Source: Deltaproteobacteria bacterium
GTDB taxonomy: Bacteria > Myxococcota > Kuafuiibacteriia > Kuafuiibacteriales > Kuafuiibacteriaceae
Direction of reading: 5' to 3'
DNA length: 64,000 bases
Assembly: GCA_016703535.1 (NCBI GenBank)
Contig: JADJBV010000001.1
Coordinates: forward strand, 6,190,001 to 6,254,000
Shown: positions 28,704 to 37,285 of the stretch, one piece after another
Layout: the number at the start of each line of letters is the position of its first letter
How positions within the stretch are numbered: the stretch's first letter is position 1
The notes under the pieces: model-generated
Seen by the model: the letters and a program-made list of their open reading frames with translations, nothing else
What the model was told of the DNA's origin: nothing
Databases searched by the model: none
Program-made: the position numbers and the translations under genes

Positions 28704-30247
28704 GCGGCACCCTCCAGCTCGGGACGGTGATCGATCGGCGCTACGTCTTGGAGCGGCGTTTGGGTTCGGGTTCGACGGGTGTGGTGTGGCTGGCCAAGGA
28801 CGATCAGCGGGATCAACCGGTGGCCCTGAAGATCCTCCACCCCAAGATGAGCCACGACCAAGTTTTGGTGGCCCAGCTGGCTCGGGAAGCGCGGATCTTG
28901 GCCCAGCTCGAGCACCCGCACATCGCCCAGTGTTTTGAGCTCGTGACCGAAGGAGACTTTGTCTATTTGGTGATGGAGGTGGTGGGCGGCCAGCCCTTGT
29001 CGGAGGAGTTGGGAGAACACAGCCGAGCCAGTTTGCCGTTCAAGATCGGAGAGGTCAGCGCGATCTTCGGGCCTTTGTGCCGGGCGGTGGCCCACGCCCA
29101 CGAGCGGGGCATCGTGCATCGAGATCTCAAACCTCAGAACGTGATGTTGACCAGCCGATCACCGATCGGGATCAAGGTCCTCGACTTCGGGATCGCGCGG
29201 CTCTTGGAAGGCAACCCCTTCGACGCGACCACCATGGGCCGGCAGCTGGGATCGTTGTTCTACATGTCGCCCGAGCAGACCCGGGGCGAACCCGCCGACG
29301 CCCGCAGCGACGTCTTCGCCTTGGGCGCGATGGCCTTCGAGTTGTTGACCCTACGGCGAGCCTGGGTGTGGGACGAAGCGGAACAGCCGGTGGCGGCCTT
29401 TGCCCAGCCGATCCCGGCCTCGCCGATCAACGCCATGGGTATGGTCATGACCCGGATCGGCCACGCCGAGCGGCCGCGGCCCACCAACTTTCGGGCCGAT
29501 CTGCCGCTGGCGATCGACGAGGTGGTGATGCGGGCGATGGCCATCGCCCCCGGGGATCGTTATCCGGGGCCCTTGCCGTTTTTGGAGGCTTTGCAAGATA
29601 GCTTGCAAAGTGTCACCGCCAAGGACGACCCCTTGACGACGGTCTTGCCCGAGGTGCCCAAAGAAGCGCTGCGCAACTGGACCGGCAGCGCCCCGGATCA
29701 AGCGATGACCCAAGCCATGGAGTCACCCGCCGCGGCCTTGGCGCCGATGTTGACGGGCCTGGGGACCACCGGGCCGATCCCGGCCTCCAACTTGGAGTTC
29801 GAGTTGGTGGATCCGGGGCCGACGGTGCGAGACGCGACGCCGCTTTTGCCGACCCGTGATCAACCAGCGGCCCCAACGCCGACCCCGGTGGTCTCCACGG
29901 CCAAACCGCGCTCCGCCGGGTTGGCCCGGGGTTTGGTGGTGGCGGCCTTGCTCGGGACCCTCTTGGCGCTGGGGCTCTTGCGTTGGTTGCCGAGCCGCGA
30001 GATCCCAGCCCCGGTCGCCGTGCCCGCCGCCGCCGCCTCGGAGCTGGAGGGGCTCTTGTCCCGAGGCAAAGCCGGTGATCCCGCGGCGACCTCGGCCTTG
30101 TGGTCCCGGATCGAGGCCGAGTCGGTGAACGCCAGTGATCCCGAGTTGCGCCGACGCCTCGGCCTCTACCTGCGCTTTCGCGGCACCTCTCGGGAGGTGG
30201 AGGGCCTGGAGGGTGGGGTCAAGGTGTTGGGGGACGCGGCCCGCTGA
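28700..30247 (+). CDS. Membrane Ser/Thr protein kinase
   Basis: 515 aa; ATGA overlap with the FHA gene. Kinase domain at about 15-290: LGSGSTGVVWLAKD, VALKIL, HRDLKPQN, LDFGIAR, GSLFYMSPEQ. All catalytic residues are present. A linker follows, then one membrane helix (about 415-435, GLVVAALLGTLLALGLLRWL) and a short extracytoplasmic tail of about 80 residues without a known domain. It likely phosphorylates the upstream FHA protein or a protein that the FHA protein reads. A 9-bp perfect hairpin sequence is embedded in the coding region at 29589-29610. Confidence 0.94.
   Translation: MSGTLQLGTVIDRRYVLERRLGSGSTGVVWLAKDDQRDQPVALKILHPKMSHDQVLVAQLAREARILAQLEHPHIAQCFELVTEGDFVYLVMEVVGGQPLSEELGEHSRASLPFKIGEVSAIFGPLCRAVAHAHERGIVHRDLKPQNVMLTSRSPIGIKVLDFGIARLLEGNPFDATTMGRQLGSLFYMSPEQTRGEPADARSDVFALGAMAFELLTLRRAWVWDEAEQPVAAFAQPIPASPINAMGMVMTRIGHAERPRPTNFRADLPLAIDEVVMRAMAIAPGDRYPGPLPFLEALQDSLQSVTAKDDPLTTVLPEVPKEALRNWTGSAPDQAMTQAMESPAAALAPMLTGLGTTGPIPASNLEFELVDPGPTVRDATPLLPTRDQPAAPTPTPVVSTAKPRSAGLARGLVVAALLGTLLALGLLRWLPSREIPAPVAVPAAAASELEGLLSRGKAGDPAATSALWSRIEAESVNASDPELRRRLGLYLRFRGTSREVEGLEGGVKVLGDAAR
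29589..29610. repeat. Intragenic interrupted palindrome (longest GCAAG-N4-CTTGC copy)
   Basis: CTTTGCAAG-ATAG-CTTGCAAAG: 9-bp perfect arms with a 4-nt spacer, inside the kinase gene (codes for LQDSLQ). One of nine exact GCAAG-N4-CTTGC elements in the window. Confidence 0.8.
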
Positions 30248-30285
30248 TCTTGTCGGGCGCGACGGTCGTGCCTAAGGTCCTCGTC

Positions 30286-31224
30286 ATGCCGATCATCCGA
30301 GGCAAAGACGGCAAGCCCCGCTGTCGGGCTTGCGGCGCGTTGTTGCCCAACCGCGCTGAAGTTTGTCCGATGTGCCAAACCCGCCTCGAGAAGCGGCCCA
30401 CACCCGCACCGCGCCCTTCGCCCAGCCCGCGCCCTTCCCTCGATCCTCCTCCTACCTCTCGTTCTCCCATCCCACCGATGCCCACCCGAGGGGTCGGGCC
30501 CCGGATCGTGGACGCGGCCGTGGGCTTGGCGGTGGGGGTGCTTTCGCCGGAGCTGGGTTTGGCGACCTTTCAGTGGCTCGGCGAAAACCGGGAGGAAAAA
30601 GACTCCGAACGACAACGGGAGCGCTTCTTCGCCGCCACGATGATCGCCAGCGCTGGGCGTCCCAAACCCACGACGCCCGGGCCGACCCCGTTTACGCCGG
30701 TGCCGGAGCCCGACCTTGCGCGTTGGGAGTGCCCCCGTTGTCGGCGAGGGCTGGAGGTCGCGACCATCGCTGGCCTCCACCTCCACCCGTGTGAAGGCTG
30801 CGGTGGGTTGGCGATCGAGGCCAGCTCCTTGGCGGGCCTCTCGGATCCGGTTCGGCAAGTTACCTTGCAAAGTTACGCGGAAGGTTTGGCCCAAGGGCGG
30901 ACGGTCGAGATCGATCCGCTCGTGGTTCGGTACTTGGATTGTCCCCGTTGCAGCGGCCCGACCCTTCGCCGCAACTTCGAGCGAGTCTCCGGGGTCATCG
31001 TTGACGTCTGCCTGCAACACTCGGTGTGGTTCGATCGGGAAGAGCTGCCCCGGGCCCTGCGATTTTTGGCCAACGGCGGGACCCAACTGCGGGCCAAGGC
31101 CGAAGCCGAAGAGGCCCAGCGCCAAGACGAGGAACGCCGCCGGATCAAGCGGATGGAGGCCCGGACACCCCAGCCTCGGCGCTCCCGGCTGGACCTGGAC
31201 TTCGTGGATCTGGAAGAGCCGTAG
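30286..31224 (+). CDS. Zinc-ribbon protein with two double-Cys motifs and a TFIIB-type zinc finger
   Basis: 312 aa from ATG 30286 (TTG 30250 would add 12 residues). An N-terminal zinc ribbon CRAC...CPMC (about residues 13-30) is followed by a Pro-rich spacer, then WECPRCRRG...HPCEGCGG (about 146-175) and LDCPRCSGP...VDVCLQHSVWFDREEL (about 218-260). The latter resembles the zf-TFIIB family, where C-C-C-H type ligands end in a W-[LF]-D-x-x-EL motif. The C-terminus is a charged helix. Cytoplasmic; role unknown. It lies 38 bp after the kinase gene, same strand, so it may be a substrate or adaptor. An exact GCAAG-N4-CTTGC copy lies at 30855-30868. Confidence 0.78.
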   Translation: MPIIRGKDGKPRCRACGALLPNRAEVCPMCQTRLEKRPTPAPRPSPSPRPSLDPPPTSRSPIPPMPTRGVGPRIVDAAVGLAVGVLSPELGLATFQWLGENREEKDSERQRERFFAATMIASAGRPKPTTPGPTPFTPVPEPDLARWECPRCRRGLEVATIAGLHLHPCEGCGGLAIEASSLAGLSDPVRQVTLQSYAEGLAQGRTVEIDPLVVRYLDCPRCSGPTLRRNFERVSGVIVDVCLQHSVWFDREELPRALRFLANGGTQLRAKAEAEEAQRQDEERRRIKRMEARTPQPRRSRLDLDFVDLEEP

Positions 31225-31256
31225 ATCGGCCAACCCGCTGGCCCGTTGGTGAGGGC

Positions 31257-32513
31257 ATGAAGACGCCCCTCCTCCTGACGACGCTGGTGAGTTGCCTCAC
31301 ACCCTCCCTGGCCTTGGCCCAAGGCTGGGGGATCCGCGGCCAAAGCTACGCCGAGGTGATCCAGCAGGTGATCCAGATGCCCCACGACGGCGAGCTCCAG
31401 AGCCGCGTCGGCCGCTACGGCATGGGGGTGGTCAACGTCACCTGGGAGGACACCGGCCGCAACCTGGGCTCCTCGGTCGGGCCCAACATCAGCGACCTGA
31501 CCTTGCAGGTGCGCCAACAGGTCGGCGGTGGGATCCAGACCCACCTCTTGCCGGTGATCCGGCACCCCAACTTCACCGACAAGACCGCGGATCTCCCGGT
31601 CGACAAGTTGTGGGTGCGGATCGGCAACCAGCGCGGCGCCGAGCTGAGCGCGGTGCCCCTGACCGAAGTCTTGAAGAACCTGAAGAGCTACCTGCACGAC
31701 TCGAGCTCTTTGTTGAGCGACGGCAACTTCCTCGCGCCTCGGGACACCCACTACTTGGTGAGCGCCCAACACGTGTTTTTGCCGATCCCGAAGAGCGGCA
31801 AGGCCGAGTTCAACCCGGTGTTGTTCAACTACCAGTCGAGCCGCGGTTCGCCAGCGGTCTTGACCCTGTTGGTCACCCGAGAAGGCACCAGCGCCACCAT
31901 CATCGACAACTCGAGCGGCGATCAGAGCTACCAAGGTTGGGGACAGCAGCTGTTCTTCAACAACAACGGCCAAAAGACGGTCTTCACCGCCGAACGCAAG
32001 AGCGACGTCAAGGCGCGCATCGAGCGAGGTGAAGGGCGAGCGAGTGATCAAGGGGCGCTGGAAGAAGGCGCCGACATGATGATGATCGTGCAGGTCCCGC
32101 TGGTGCACCGGCAGATGCGCTACGAAGATGATTCGTACGGCGCCCTTGGTGCGGCGGGGGAAATGGCGCCACCGGCTCCCATGGCCGGGGCACCTTCGAT
32201 GGCCAAACGGGGCGGCGGCTCGGACGTGGAGCAGGCGGTGCTCGGCCATGGTGAAGACCTGGGCGCCTTCCGCGAGATGGGCGGCCTGCACTTGGCCCGG
32301 GACACGCGCTTCCCGATCCGGGTGACGGTGCAGTTCTACAAGGCGACCAGCAACGGCGTGGTCTCGGATGCCGACCTGGCCGAGGTGAACCGAACCATCC
32401 AGAACGTCTACGAACAGGCCGACTACGTAGGGTCTTTGGTGGTGCCCGAAAGCCAGCGGACCCGGCCCACCTCCTGGACCAAACGGCGCCCCACCCTCGG
32501 CTTCTGGCGCTGA
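31257..32513 (+). CDS. Secreted protein of unknown function
   Basis: 418 aa. Sec signal peptide MKTPLLLTTLVSCLTPSLALA with likely cleavage before Gln22. The mature part begins GWGIRGQSYAEVIQQVIQMPHDG and contains regular amphipathic strands, a Met/Pro/Ala-rich linker (about 300-325) and a C-terminal helix-rich segment (DLAEVNRTIQNVYEQADYVGSL). No Cys pairs and no catalytic motif recognised. Periplasmic or exported. It sits between the zinc-ribbon gene (32 bp) and the TolC operon (137 bp), which has no clear promoter by eye. Confidence 0.7.
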   Translation: MKTPLLLTTLVSCLTPSLALAQGWGIRGQSYAEVIQQVIQMPHDGELQSRVGRYGMGVVNVTWEDTGRNLGSSVGPNISDLTLQVRQQVGGGIQTHLLPVIRHPNFTDKTADLPVDKLWVRIGNQRGAELSAVPLTEVLKNLKSYLHDSSSLLSDGNFLAPRDTHYLVSAQHVFLPIPKSGKAEFNPVLFNYQSSRGSPAVLTLLVTREGTSATIIDNSSGDQSYQGWGQQLFFNNNGQKTVFTAERKSDVKARIERGEGRASDQGALEEGADMMMIVQVPLVHRQMRYEDDSYGALGAAGEMAPPAPMAGAPSMAKRGGGSDVEQAVLGHGEDLGAFREMGGLHLARDTRFPIRVTVQFYKATSNGVVSDADLAEVNRTIQNVYEQADYVGSLVVPESQRTRPTSWTKRRPTLGFWR

Positions 32514-32650
32514 GCCCCCCTTCGGGCCGGCCGCCTCGGCCAAACACGGACTTTGCGGGCCGGCTCCTTTCCTAGATGCAAACCGAGTAGTTTCGAGGGA
32601 ATAGACCTCTGGCGTTCGGGCGTCTTGTCCCGGCGTTCTTTGAGCCCTCG

Positions 32651-34030
32651 ATGCCTGCCCCCCTCGCCTTCGCCGTCCTCCTCCTCGCAGCGCCTGACGG
32701 TGCCGCCTTGACCCTCGAGGCCGCGGTGGCCTTGGCCCTGGAGCGGACCAACGACGTCATTCAAGCCAAAGAAGATCTGCTGTTGGTGGACGCCGAGTGG
32801 CTGCAAGCGGTCGGCGCGGTGTTGCCGCGGCTCGATCTGTCGGCCAACGGCGGTGAACTCTTCGCCGGATCACCGATCACCGAAGCCCGCTTCCCCAACG
32901 CGCCGCAGCTGGGTTTGCCGGGACAACTGCCCGCCTTCCGTTTTGGCGCCTTCGTCGATGGACAAGGCAACAACTACAGCAACCCCCAGTTTGGCCTGAG
33001 CCTGCGAGGCACCCAGCTGATCTACGACGGCGGCAAGTGGTGGACCGCCATCGCCCGAGTCGATCGCCTGGGGGAAGCTCGGCGGGCGGCGTTGGCGGTG
33101 GTCCGGGCCGACGTGCGCTTTCGCGTGGCCCAACGTTATTACGAGTTGGAGAAGGCCCGGCAGGCCGAAAGCACCCTGTTGCAGCAGACGCAAAATGGCG
33201 AACAACAGCTGGAGCGGGCCCAGGCCTTGTTGATCGCCGGGCGGAACAAGCCGGCCGACGTTTCGGTGGTCGCGCGCAACCTCGGTGAAGATCGGATCAA
33301 CTGGTCGCGGCAGGTGTTGGCGGCGAGCCAGGCCCGGCGGGCCCTGAACCTGGAGTTGGGGCGAGATCCCCAGATCCCGGTGGAGTTGGCCTTGGGTTTT
33401 GAGCTGGCGCCCGGCACCGGCCCGGCCGCTCCCACGGTCGTGCCGACCTTGGACGACGCGATCCTGCTGGCGCGGTCCCGTCGCCCCGAGTTGGCCCAGC
33501 TGGACGCCGAGATCGCGGTCAAGGAGAAGGAGGTTGGCCTGCAGCGCGCCGCCTATTTTCCGGTGGTCAACCTGGAGGCCAACTATCGCCGCAACACCAG
33601 CCGCCGGCCCGATCGGGTCTTTGGTGATCCGACCGAAAACTACTTCGCGACGGTGGATCTGACCATGCGCTGGAACCTGTTCGAGGGCCGGGCCACCGAC
33701 GGCCGGGTGGAAGCGGCGGAGATCGCGCTTCGGAAAACCGTGGCCCAACGGGATCACCTGCTGCGGCAGATCAGCGCCGAGGTCGAAGATCGACTGCAAA
33801 CCTTGGCCACCCAGGAGCAGATCCGATCCTTGGCCGAAGGATCGATCAAGGCCGCCGAAGACGCGGTGCGTTTGGCCAGCGGCCTGTACGAAGAGGGCCG
33901 GGGTACGGTCCTGGAGGTGCGGGACGCAGACCTGCGCTTGGTCCAGGCCAAGCTGGCGGCGATCAACGCTCGGCTCGACGTCGAGATCAGCAAAGAGGCC
34001 CTCGATCGGGCCTTGGGACCCAAGGAGTGA
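32651..34030 (+). CDS. TolC-family outer-membrane efflux protein
   Basis: 459 aa with an N-terminal signal peptide (MPAPLAFAVLLLAAPDGAA). Two OEP repeats of long helices and beta strands are visible: ALTLEAAVALALERTNDV ... LQAVGAVLPRLDLSANGG and, in the second half, DDAILLARSRRPELAQLDAEIAVKEKEVGLQRA. It forms the outer-membrane duct of a tripartite exporter. First gene of a tight operon with adaptor, ATPase and two permeases: 4 bp to the adaptor start. Confidence 0.93.
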   Translation: MPAPLAFAVLLLAAPDGAALTLEAAVALALERTNDVIQAKEDLLLVDAEWLQAVGAVLPRLDLSANGGELFAGSPITEARFPNAPQLGLPGQLPAFRFGAFVDGQGNNYSNPQFGLSLRGTQLIYDGGKWWTAIARVDRLGEARRAALAVVRADVRFRVAQRYYELEKARQAESTLLQQTQNGEQQLERAQALLIAGRNKPADVSVVARNLGEDRINWSRQVLAASQARRALNLELGRDPQIPVELALGFELAPGTGPAAPTVVPTLDDAILLARSRRPELAQLDAEIAVKEKEVGLQRAAYFPVVNLEANYRRNTSRRPDRVFGDPTENYFATVDLTMRWNLFEGRATDGRVEAAEIALRKTVAQRDHLLRQISAEVEDRLQTLATQEQIRSLAEGSIKAAEDAVRLASGLYEEGRGTVLEVRDADLRLVQAKLAAINARLDVEISKEALDRALGPKE

Positions 34031-34034
34031 GGGT

Positions 34035-35360
34035 GTGAAGAGCTCGACCGTCGTGACGTTGATCGTCCTTGGCGCCGCTGGGGGCGGGGGCGCTTGGTAT
34101 TTTTTGCGTGAAGAGCCCCCGGCGCCGCTGGAAGTCGTGAGCACCGTCGTTCGGCGCAGCACCATCGTGCGGACGGTGCGGGCGGTGGGCCACGTGGAGC
34201 CGGTCACCCAGGTCAACGTCTCCTCCAACGTGACCGGCGATCTGCTGAAGTTGTTGGTCAAGGAGGGGGCCCAGGTCACCCGGGGCACCTTGTTGGCCGA
34301 GATCGATCGAGAGCGGATCTTGGCGGTGGTGCGGCAGAACCAGGCCAACGCCCAGTCCAACAAGGCCAGCGTCGATCTGGAAGAAGCCCAGCTGGCCCAG
34401 GCTCAAGCGGAGGCCCAACGCACCAAGGGCCTGCACCAAAAGCAGCTGGCGACCGACTCGGAGCTGGAACAAGCGGCGTCCAACGTGGCGATCGTCAAGG
34501 CTCGGCTGGAGTCGGCCCGACAGCGGGTGGCCCAGGCCGAGGCCGCCCTGGACGAGGCCAAAGATCAGCTGGAGAAGACCCGAATCATGGCGCCGATCGA
34601 CGGCACGGTGATCTCCTTGAAGAAGAAACAAGGTGAACGGATCCGCGGCTCGGACCTGGGTGAAGACGTGCTCCTGACCTTGGCGCCGCTGCAGGCGATG
34701 CAGGTGGACGTGGAGGTGAGTGAACAAGACGTGGTCGGCATCGAAGCCGGGCAACACACCGAGATCGAGGTCGACGCCTTGGGCGATGCCAAGTTCCCCG
34801 GCGAGGTCATCGAGATCGCCTCCAGCGCGGTGATCAAAAACAAGGGCACCGAGATGGAGGTCACCAGCTTCAACGTCAAGGTGGCCATGGGCCAGGTCCC
34901 GGCCAACCTGCGTTCAGGCATGAGCGCTTCGGTCTCGATCATCACCCAGGTGAAAGAGAACGTGATCGCGGTGCCTTTGGAGGCGGTGACCGCCCGCCTC
35001 CCCTCCCAACTGTTGGTGCGGGCCGAAGAACAAGCCAAAGAGAAGCGCGACGAAAGTGTCTTCCAAAAGGGCGGCAACAGCCTGGAGGTCAAGAACAAAA
35101 AGGAGCGCCCGGTCGAGCTGGTATATTCAGTAGAATCAGGAAAGGCCGAACCGAAGCCGGTCAAGACCGGGATCGCCAGCGAGTCGGAGATCGAGATCTT
35201 GGAGGGCGTGGAGCCGGGCCTGGAGATCATCACCGGACCCTACAAGGTGTTGGCCGAGTCGCTCCTCCCGGGATCGCCGGTGACGGTCACCAAAAAGCAG
35301 GAGCCCACCCCCGATCGGGTGGCGGTGGATGGCCAACGGGACGGAGGCACCGCGCAGTGA
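34035..35360 (+). CDS. MacA/HlyD-type periplasmic adaptor
   Basis: 441 aa from GTG 34035. One N-terminal membrane helix (VVTLIVLGAAGGGGAWYFL). A split biotinyl-lipoyl domain flanks a long coiled-coil hairpin (about residues 100-175, NQANAQSNKASVDLEEAQLAQ), joined by TRIMAPIDGTVISLKKKQGERIRG. Beta-barrel and membrane-proximal domains follow. It links the inner-membrane ABC transporter to the TolC protein. The stop overlaps the ATPase start (GTGA). The C-terminus carries an extra charged stretch before TGIASESEIEILEGVEPG. Confidence 0.93.
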   Translation: MKSSTVVTLIVLGAAGGGGAWYFLREEPPAPLEVVSTVVRRSTIVRTVRAVGHVEPVTQVNVSSNVTGDLLKLLVKEGAQVTRGTLLAEIDRERILAVVRQNQANAQSNKASVDLEEAQLAQAQAEAQRTKGLHQKQLATDSELEQAASNVAIVKARLESARQRVAQAEAALDEAKDQLEKTRIMAPIDGTVISLKKKQGERIRGSDLGEDVLLTLAPLQAMQVDVEVSEQDVVGIEAGQHTEIEVDALGDAKFPGEVIEIASSAVIKNKGTEMEVTSFNVKVAMGQVPANLRSGMSASVSIITQVKENVIAVPLEAVTARLPSQLLVRAEEQAKEKRDESVFQKGGNSLEVKNKKERPVELVYSVESGKAEPKPVKTGIASESEIEILEGVEPGLEIITGPYKVLAESLLPGSPVTVTKKQEPTPDRVAVDGQRDGGTAQ

Positions 35361-36061
35361 CCGATCCGGTGATCGAGCTGGTGCAGGTCAAGAAGACCTA
35401 CACCATGGCCGAGGAGACGGTCCGGGCCTTGGCCGGCGTTTCGGTCACCATCCAGCCCGGCGAATACGTGGCGGTGGTCGGGCCCTCGGGCTCGGGCAAG
35501 TCCACCTTGATGAACCTGATCGGCTGTTTGGATCGGCCGAGTGAAGGCCGGTATCGACTTTCGGGCACCGACGTCAGCGACATGAGCGAAAATCAGCTCG
35601 CCGACGTACGCAATCGACGGATCGGCTTCGTCTTCCAGACCTTCAACCTGCTGCCTCGGTTGACCGCTTACGAAAACATCGAGCTGCCCTTGATCTACCA
35701 GGGGCTGCCGGGCGGGCAACGCAAGGAGCGGGTCAACAAACGTCTGGACCAGTTGGGCTTGTCGGATCGGCAAAAACACCGACCGGCCGAACTGTCGGGT
35801 GGGCAACGGCAGCGGGTGGCGGTGGCCCGGGCTTTGGTCACCGATCCAGCGATCTTGTTGGCCGACGAACCCACCGGCAACTTGGATCAACGCACCGGCC
35901 AAGAGATCCTGGGCCTCTTTCGGGAGCTGCACCAAACGGGTCAGACCATCGTGTTGGTCACCCACGATCCGCACATCGCCCAACAAGCCGAGCGGGTCAT
36001 CGAGATCCGCGACGGCCTGGTCAAACGGGACGGCGCGCCGCTCAAAGAAGGCCACGCTTGA
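35357..36061 (+). CDS. MacB/LolD-type ABC transporter ATPase
   Basis: 234 aa from GTG 35357. Walker A GPSGSGKST, Q-loop FQTFNLLPRL, signature LSGGQRQRVAVARAL, Walker B ILLADEPTGNLD and switch His in VLVTHDPH. It is the nucleotide-binding subunit of the type VII (MacB-like) exporter, encoded separately from its permeases. It overlaps both neighbours by four bases (GTGA upstream, TTGA downstream), which fixes both starts. Confidence 0.96.
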   Translation: MTDPVIELVQVKKTYTMAEETVRALAGVSVTIQPGEYVAVVGPSGSGKSTLMNLIGCLDRPSEGRYRLSGTDVSDMSENQLADVRNRRIGFVFQTFNLLPRLTAYENIELPLIYQGLPGGQRKERVNKRLDQLGLSDRQKHRPAELSGGQRQRVAVARALVTDPAILLADEPTGNLDQRTGQEILGLFRELHQTGQTIVLVTHDPHIAQQAERVIEIRDGLVKRDGAPLKEGHA

Positions 36062-37281
36062 GGCTCCGCACCTTCCTCCACGTGCTGAGGATGGGCGCGA
36101 GCTCGATCTTGGCCTATCGCTTCCGCAGCGTCTTGACCGCCTTGGGTGTGGCCATGGGCATCACCACGGTCTTGACCATCACCGGGATCATCGAGGGCTT
36201 GGATCGCAGCTTCTCGGGGATGTTGTCGTCGATCGGCACCGGCACCCTCTACGTGACAAGGGAGCCGTGGATCATCCTCTCCGAGTGGTGGAAATATCGA
36301 GGCCGGCCGCCGGTCACCGCCCTCGACGCCGAACAACTGGAGGAGCGGCTTTTGTTGGCCCAGGTGGTGGTGCCCTTCGCCTTCGAACGGGGCGGCGTGA
36401 AGATCGGCGACACCAAACTCAACGGCGTGCGGATCATCGGCACCACCGAACATTGGCCCAAGATGTCGGGCATCTCTCCCGCCGAGGGGCGCTTCTTGAC
36501 CCGGGGTGAAGTGGCGGCCGGACGCACCCGCGTGGTGGTCGGCGCCGACGTGGCCGCGTCGTTGAGCAAAGCGGGCCTAGGGGTGCAAGACCGGCTGGAG
36601 CTCAACGGCTGGCCCTTGACCATCGTCGGGATCATGCCGAGCCGCGGCAGTTTGTTTGGGCAAAGCCAAGACGACTTCGTGGCCATCCCTCTGCCCTTGT
36701 TCGAGCGGATGTTCGGCGGGCGACGTTCGTTGAGCATCGGCGTGGTGGTGGATCCGGACGTGCTCGGGCCGGCCCAAAGTGAGGTGATCGGCGCGATGCG
36801 GGCCATCCACCACCTGGAGCCTGCCGAGGAGAACAACTTTTCGGTGAACCAACAGGACCTCTTGGTCGATCTCTATCAAGCCTTGACCGGCGCCTTGTAC
36901 GGGACGGCGCTGGGTCTGGCGGCGATCACCGTGTTGGTGGCCGGGGTTGGCATCATGAACATCATGTTGGTGGCGGTGGCCGAACGGACCCGGGAGATCG
37001 GGATCCGCAAGGCCTTGGGGGCTCGGCCTTCCTCGATCCTCACCCAGTTTTTGGGCGAAGCGGCGTTGGTGAGTGGCCTGGGAGGTCTGCTCGGCGTGGT
37101 GTTGGGGCTCTTGGCGACCCGCGGGATCGCGGCGGTGACTCCGCTGCCCGCGGCGGTGCCCACCTCCACCTTGTTGCTTTCGGTGTTGTTTGGCCTGGGG
37201 GCCGGGCTTCTGTTCGGCTTTTTGCCGGCCTGGCGGGCCTCGCGCCTGCAGCCGGTCGAAGCCTTGGCGACGGGAGGCTGA
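36058..37281 (+). CDS. MacB/FtsX-type ABC permease, first
   Basis: 407 aa from TTG 36058 (TTGA overlap). An N-terminal helix (SVLTALGVAMGITTVLTITGI) leads to a periplasmic MacB_PCD domain of about 210 residues, then three C-terminal helices of the FtsX domain with the hallmark VAGVGIMNIMLVAVAERTREIGIRKALGARPSSI. Four membrane helices in total. It pairs with the second permease gene to make a heterodimer, in contrast to the fused homodimeric MacB of E. coli. Mechanotransmission exporter for periplasmic substrates, lipids, peptides or antibiotics. Confidence 0.94.
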   Translation: MRLRTFLHVLRMGASSILAYRFRSVLTALGVAMGITTVLTITGIIEGLDRSFSGMLSSIGTGTLYVTREPWIILSEWWKYRGRPPVTALDAEQLEERLLLAQVVVPFAFERGGVKIGDTKLNGVRIIGTTEHWPKMSGISPAEGRFLTRGEVAAGRTRVVVGADVAASLSKAGLGVQDRLELNGWPLTIVGIMPSRGSLFGQSQDDFVAIPLPLFERMFGGRRSLSIGVVVDPDVLGPAQSEVIGAMRAIHHLEPAEENNFSVNQQDLLVDLYQALTGALYGTALGLAAITVLVAGVGIMNIMLVAVAERTREIGIRKALGARPSSILTQFLGEAALVSGLGGLLGVVLGLLATRGIAAVTPLPAAVPTSTLLLSVLFGLGAGLLFGFLPAWRASRLQPVEALATGG

Positions 37282-37285
37282 ACCC

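Noticed and set aside
32542..32557. CACG-N4-TTGCG resembling a sigma-54 promoter before the TolC gene
   Set aside because: The essential GG doublet at -24 is missing (reads AAACACG), so it fails the core requirement.
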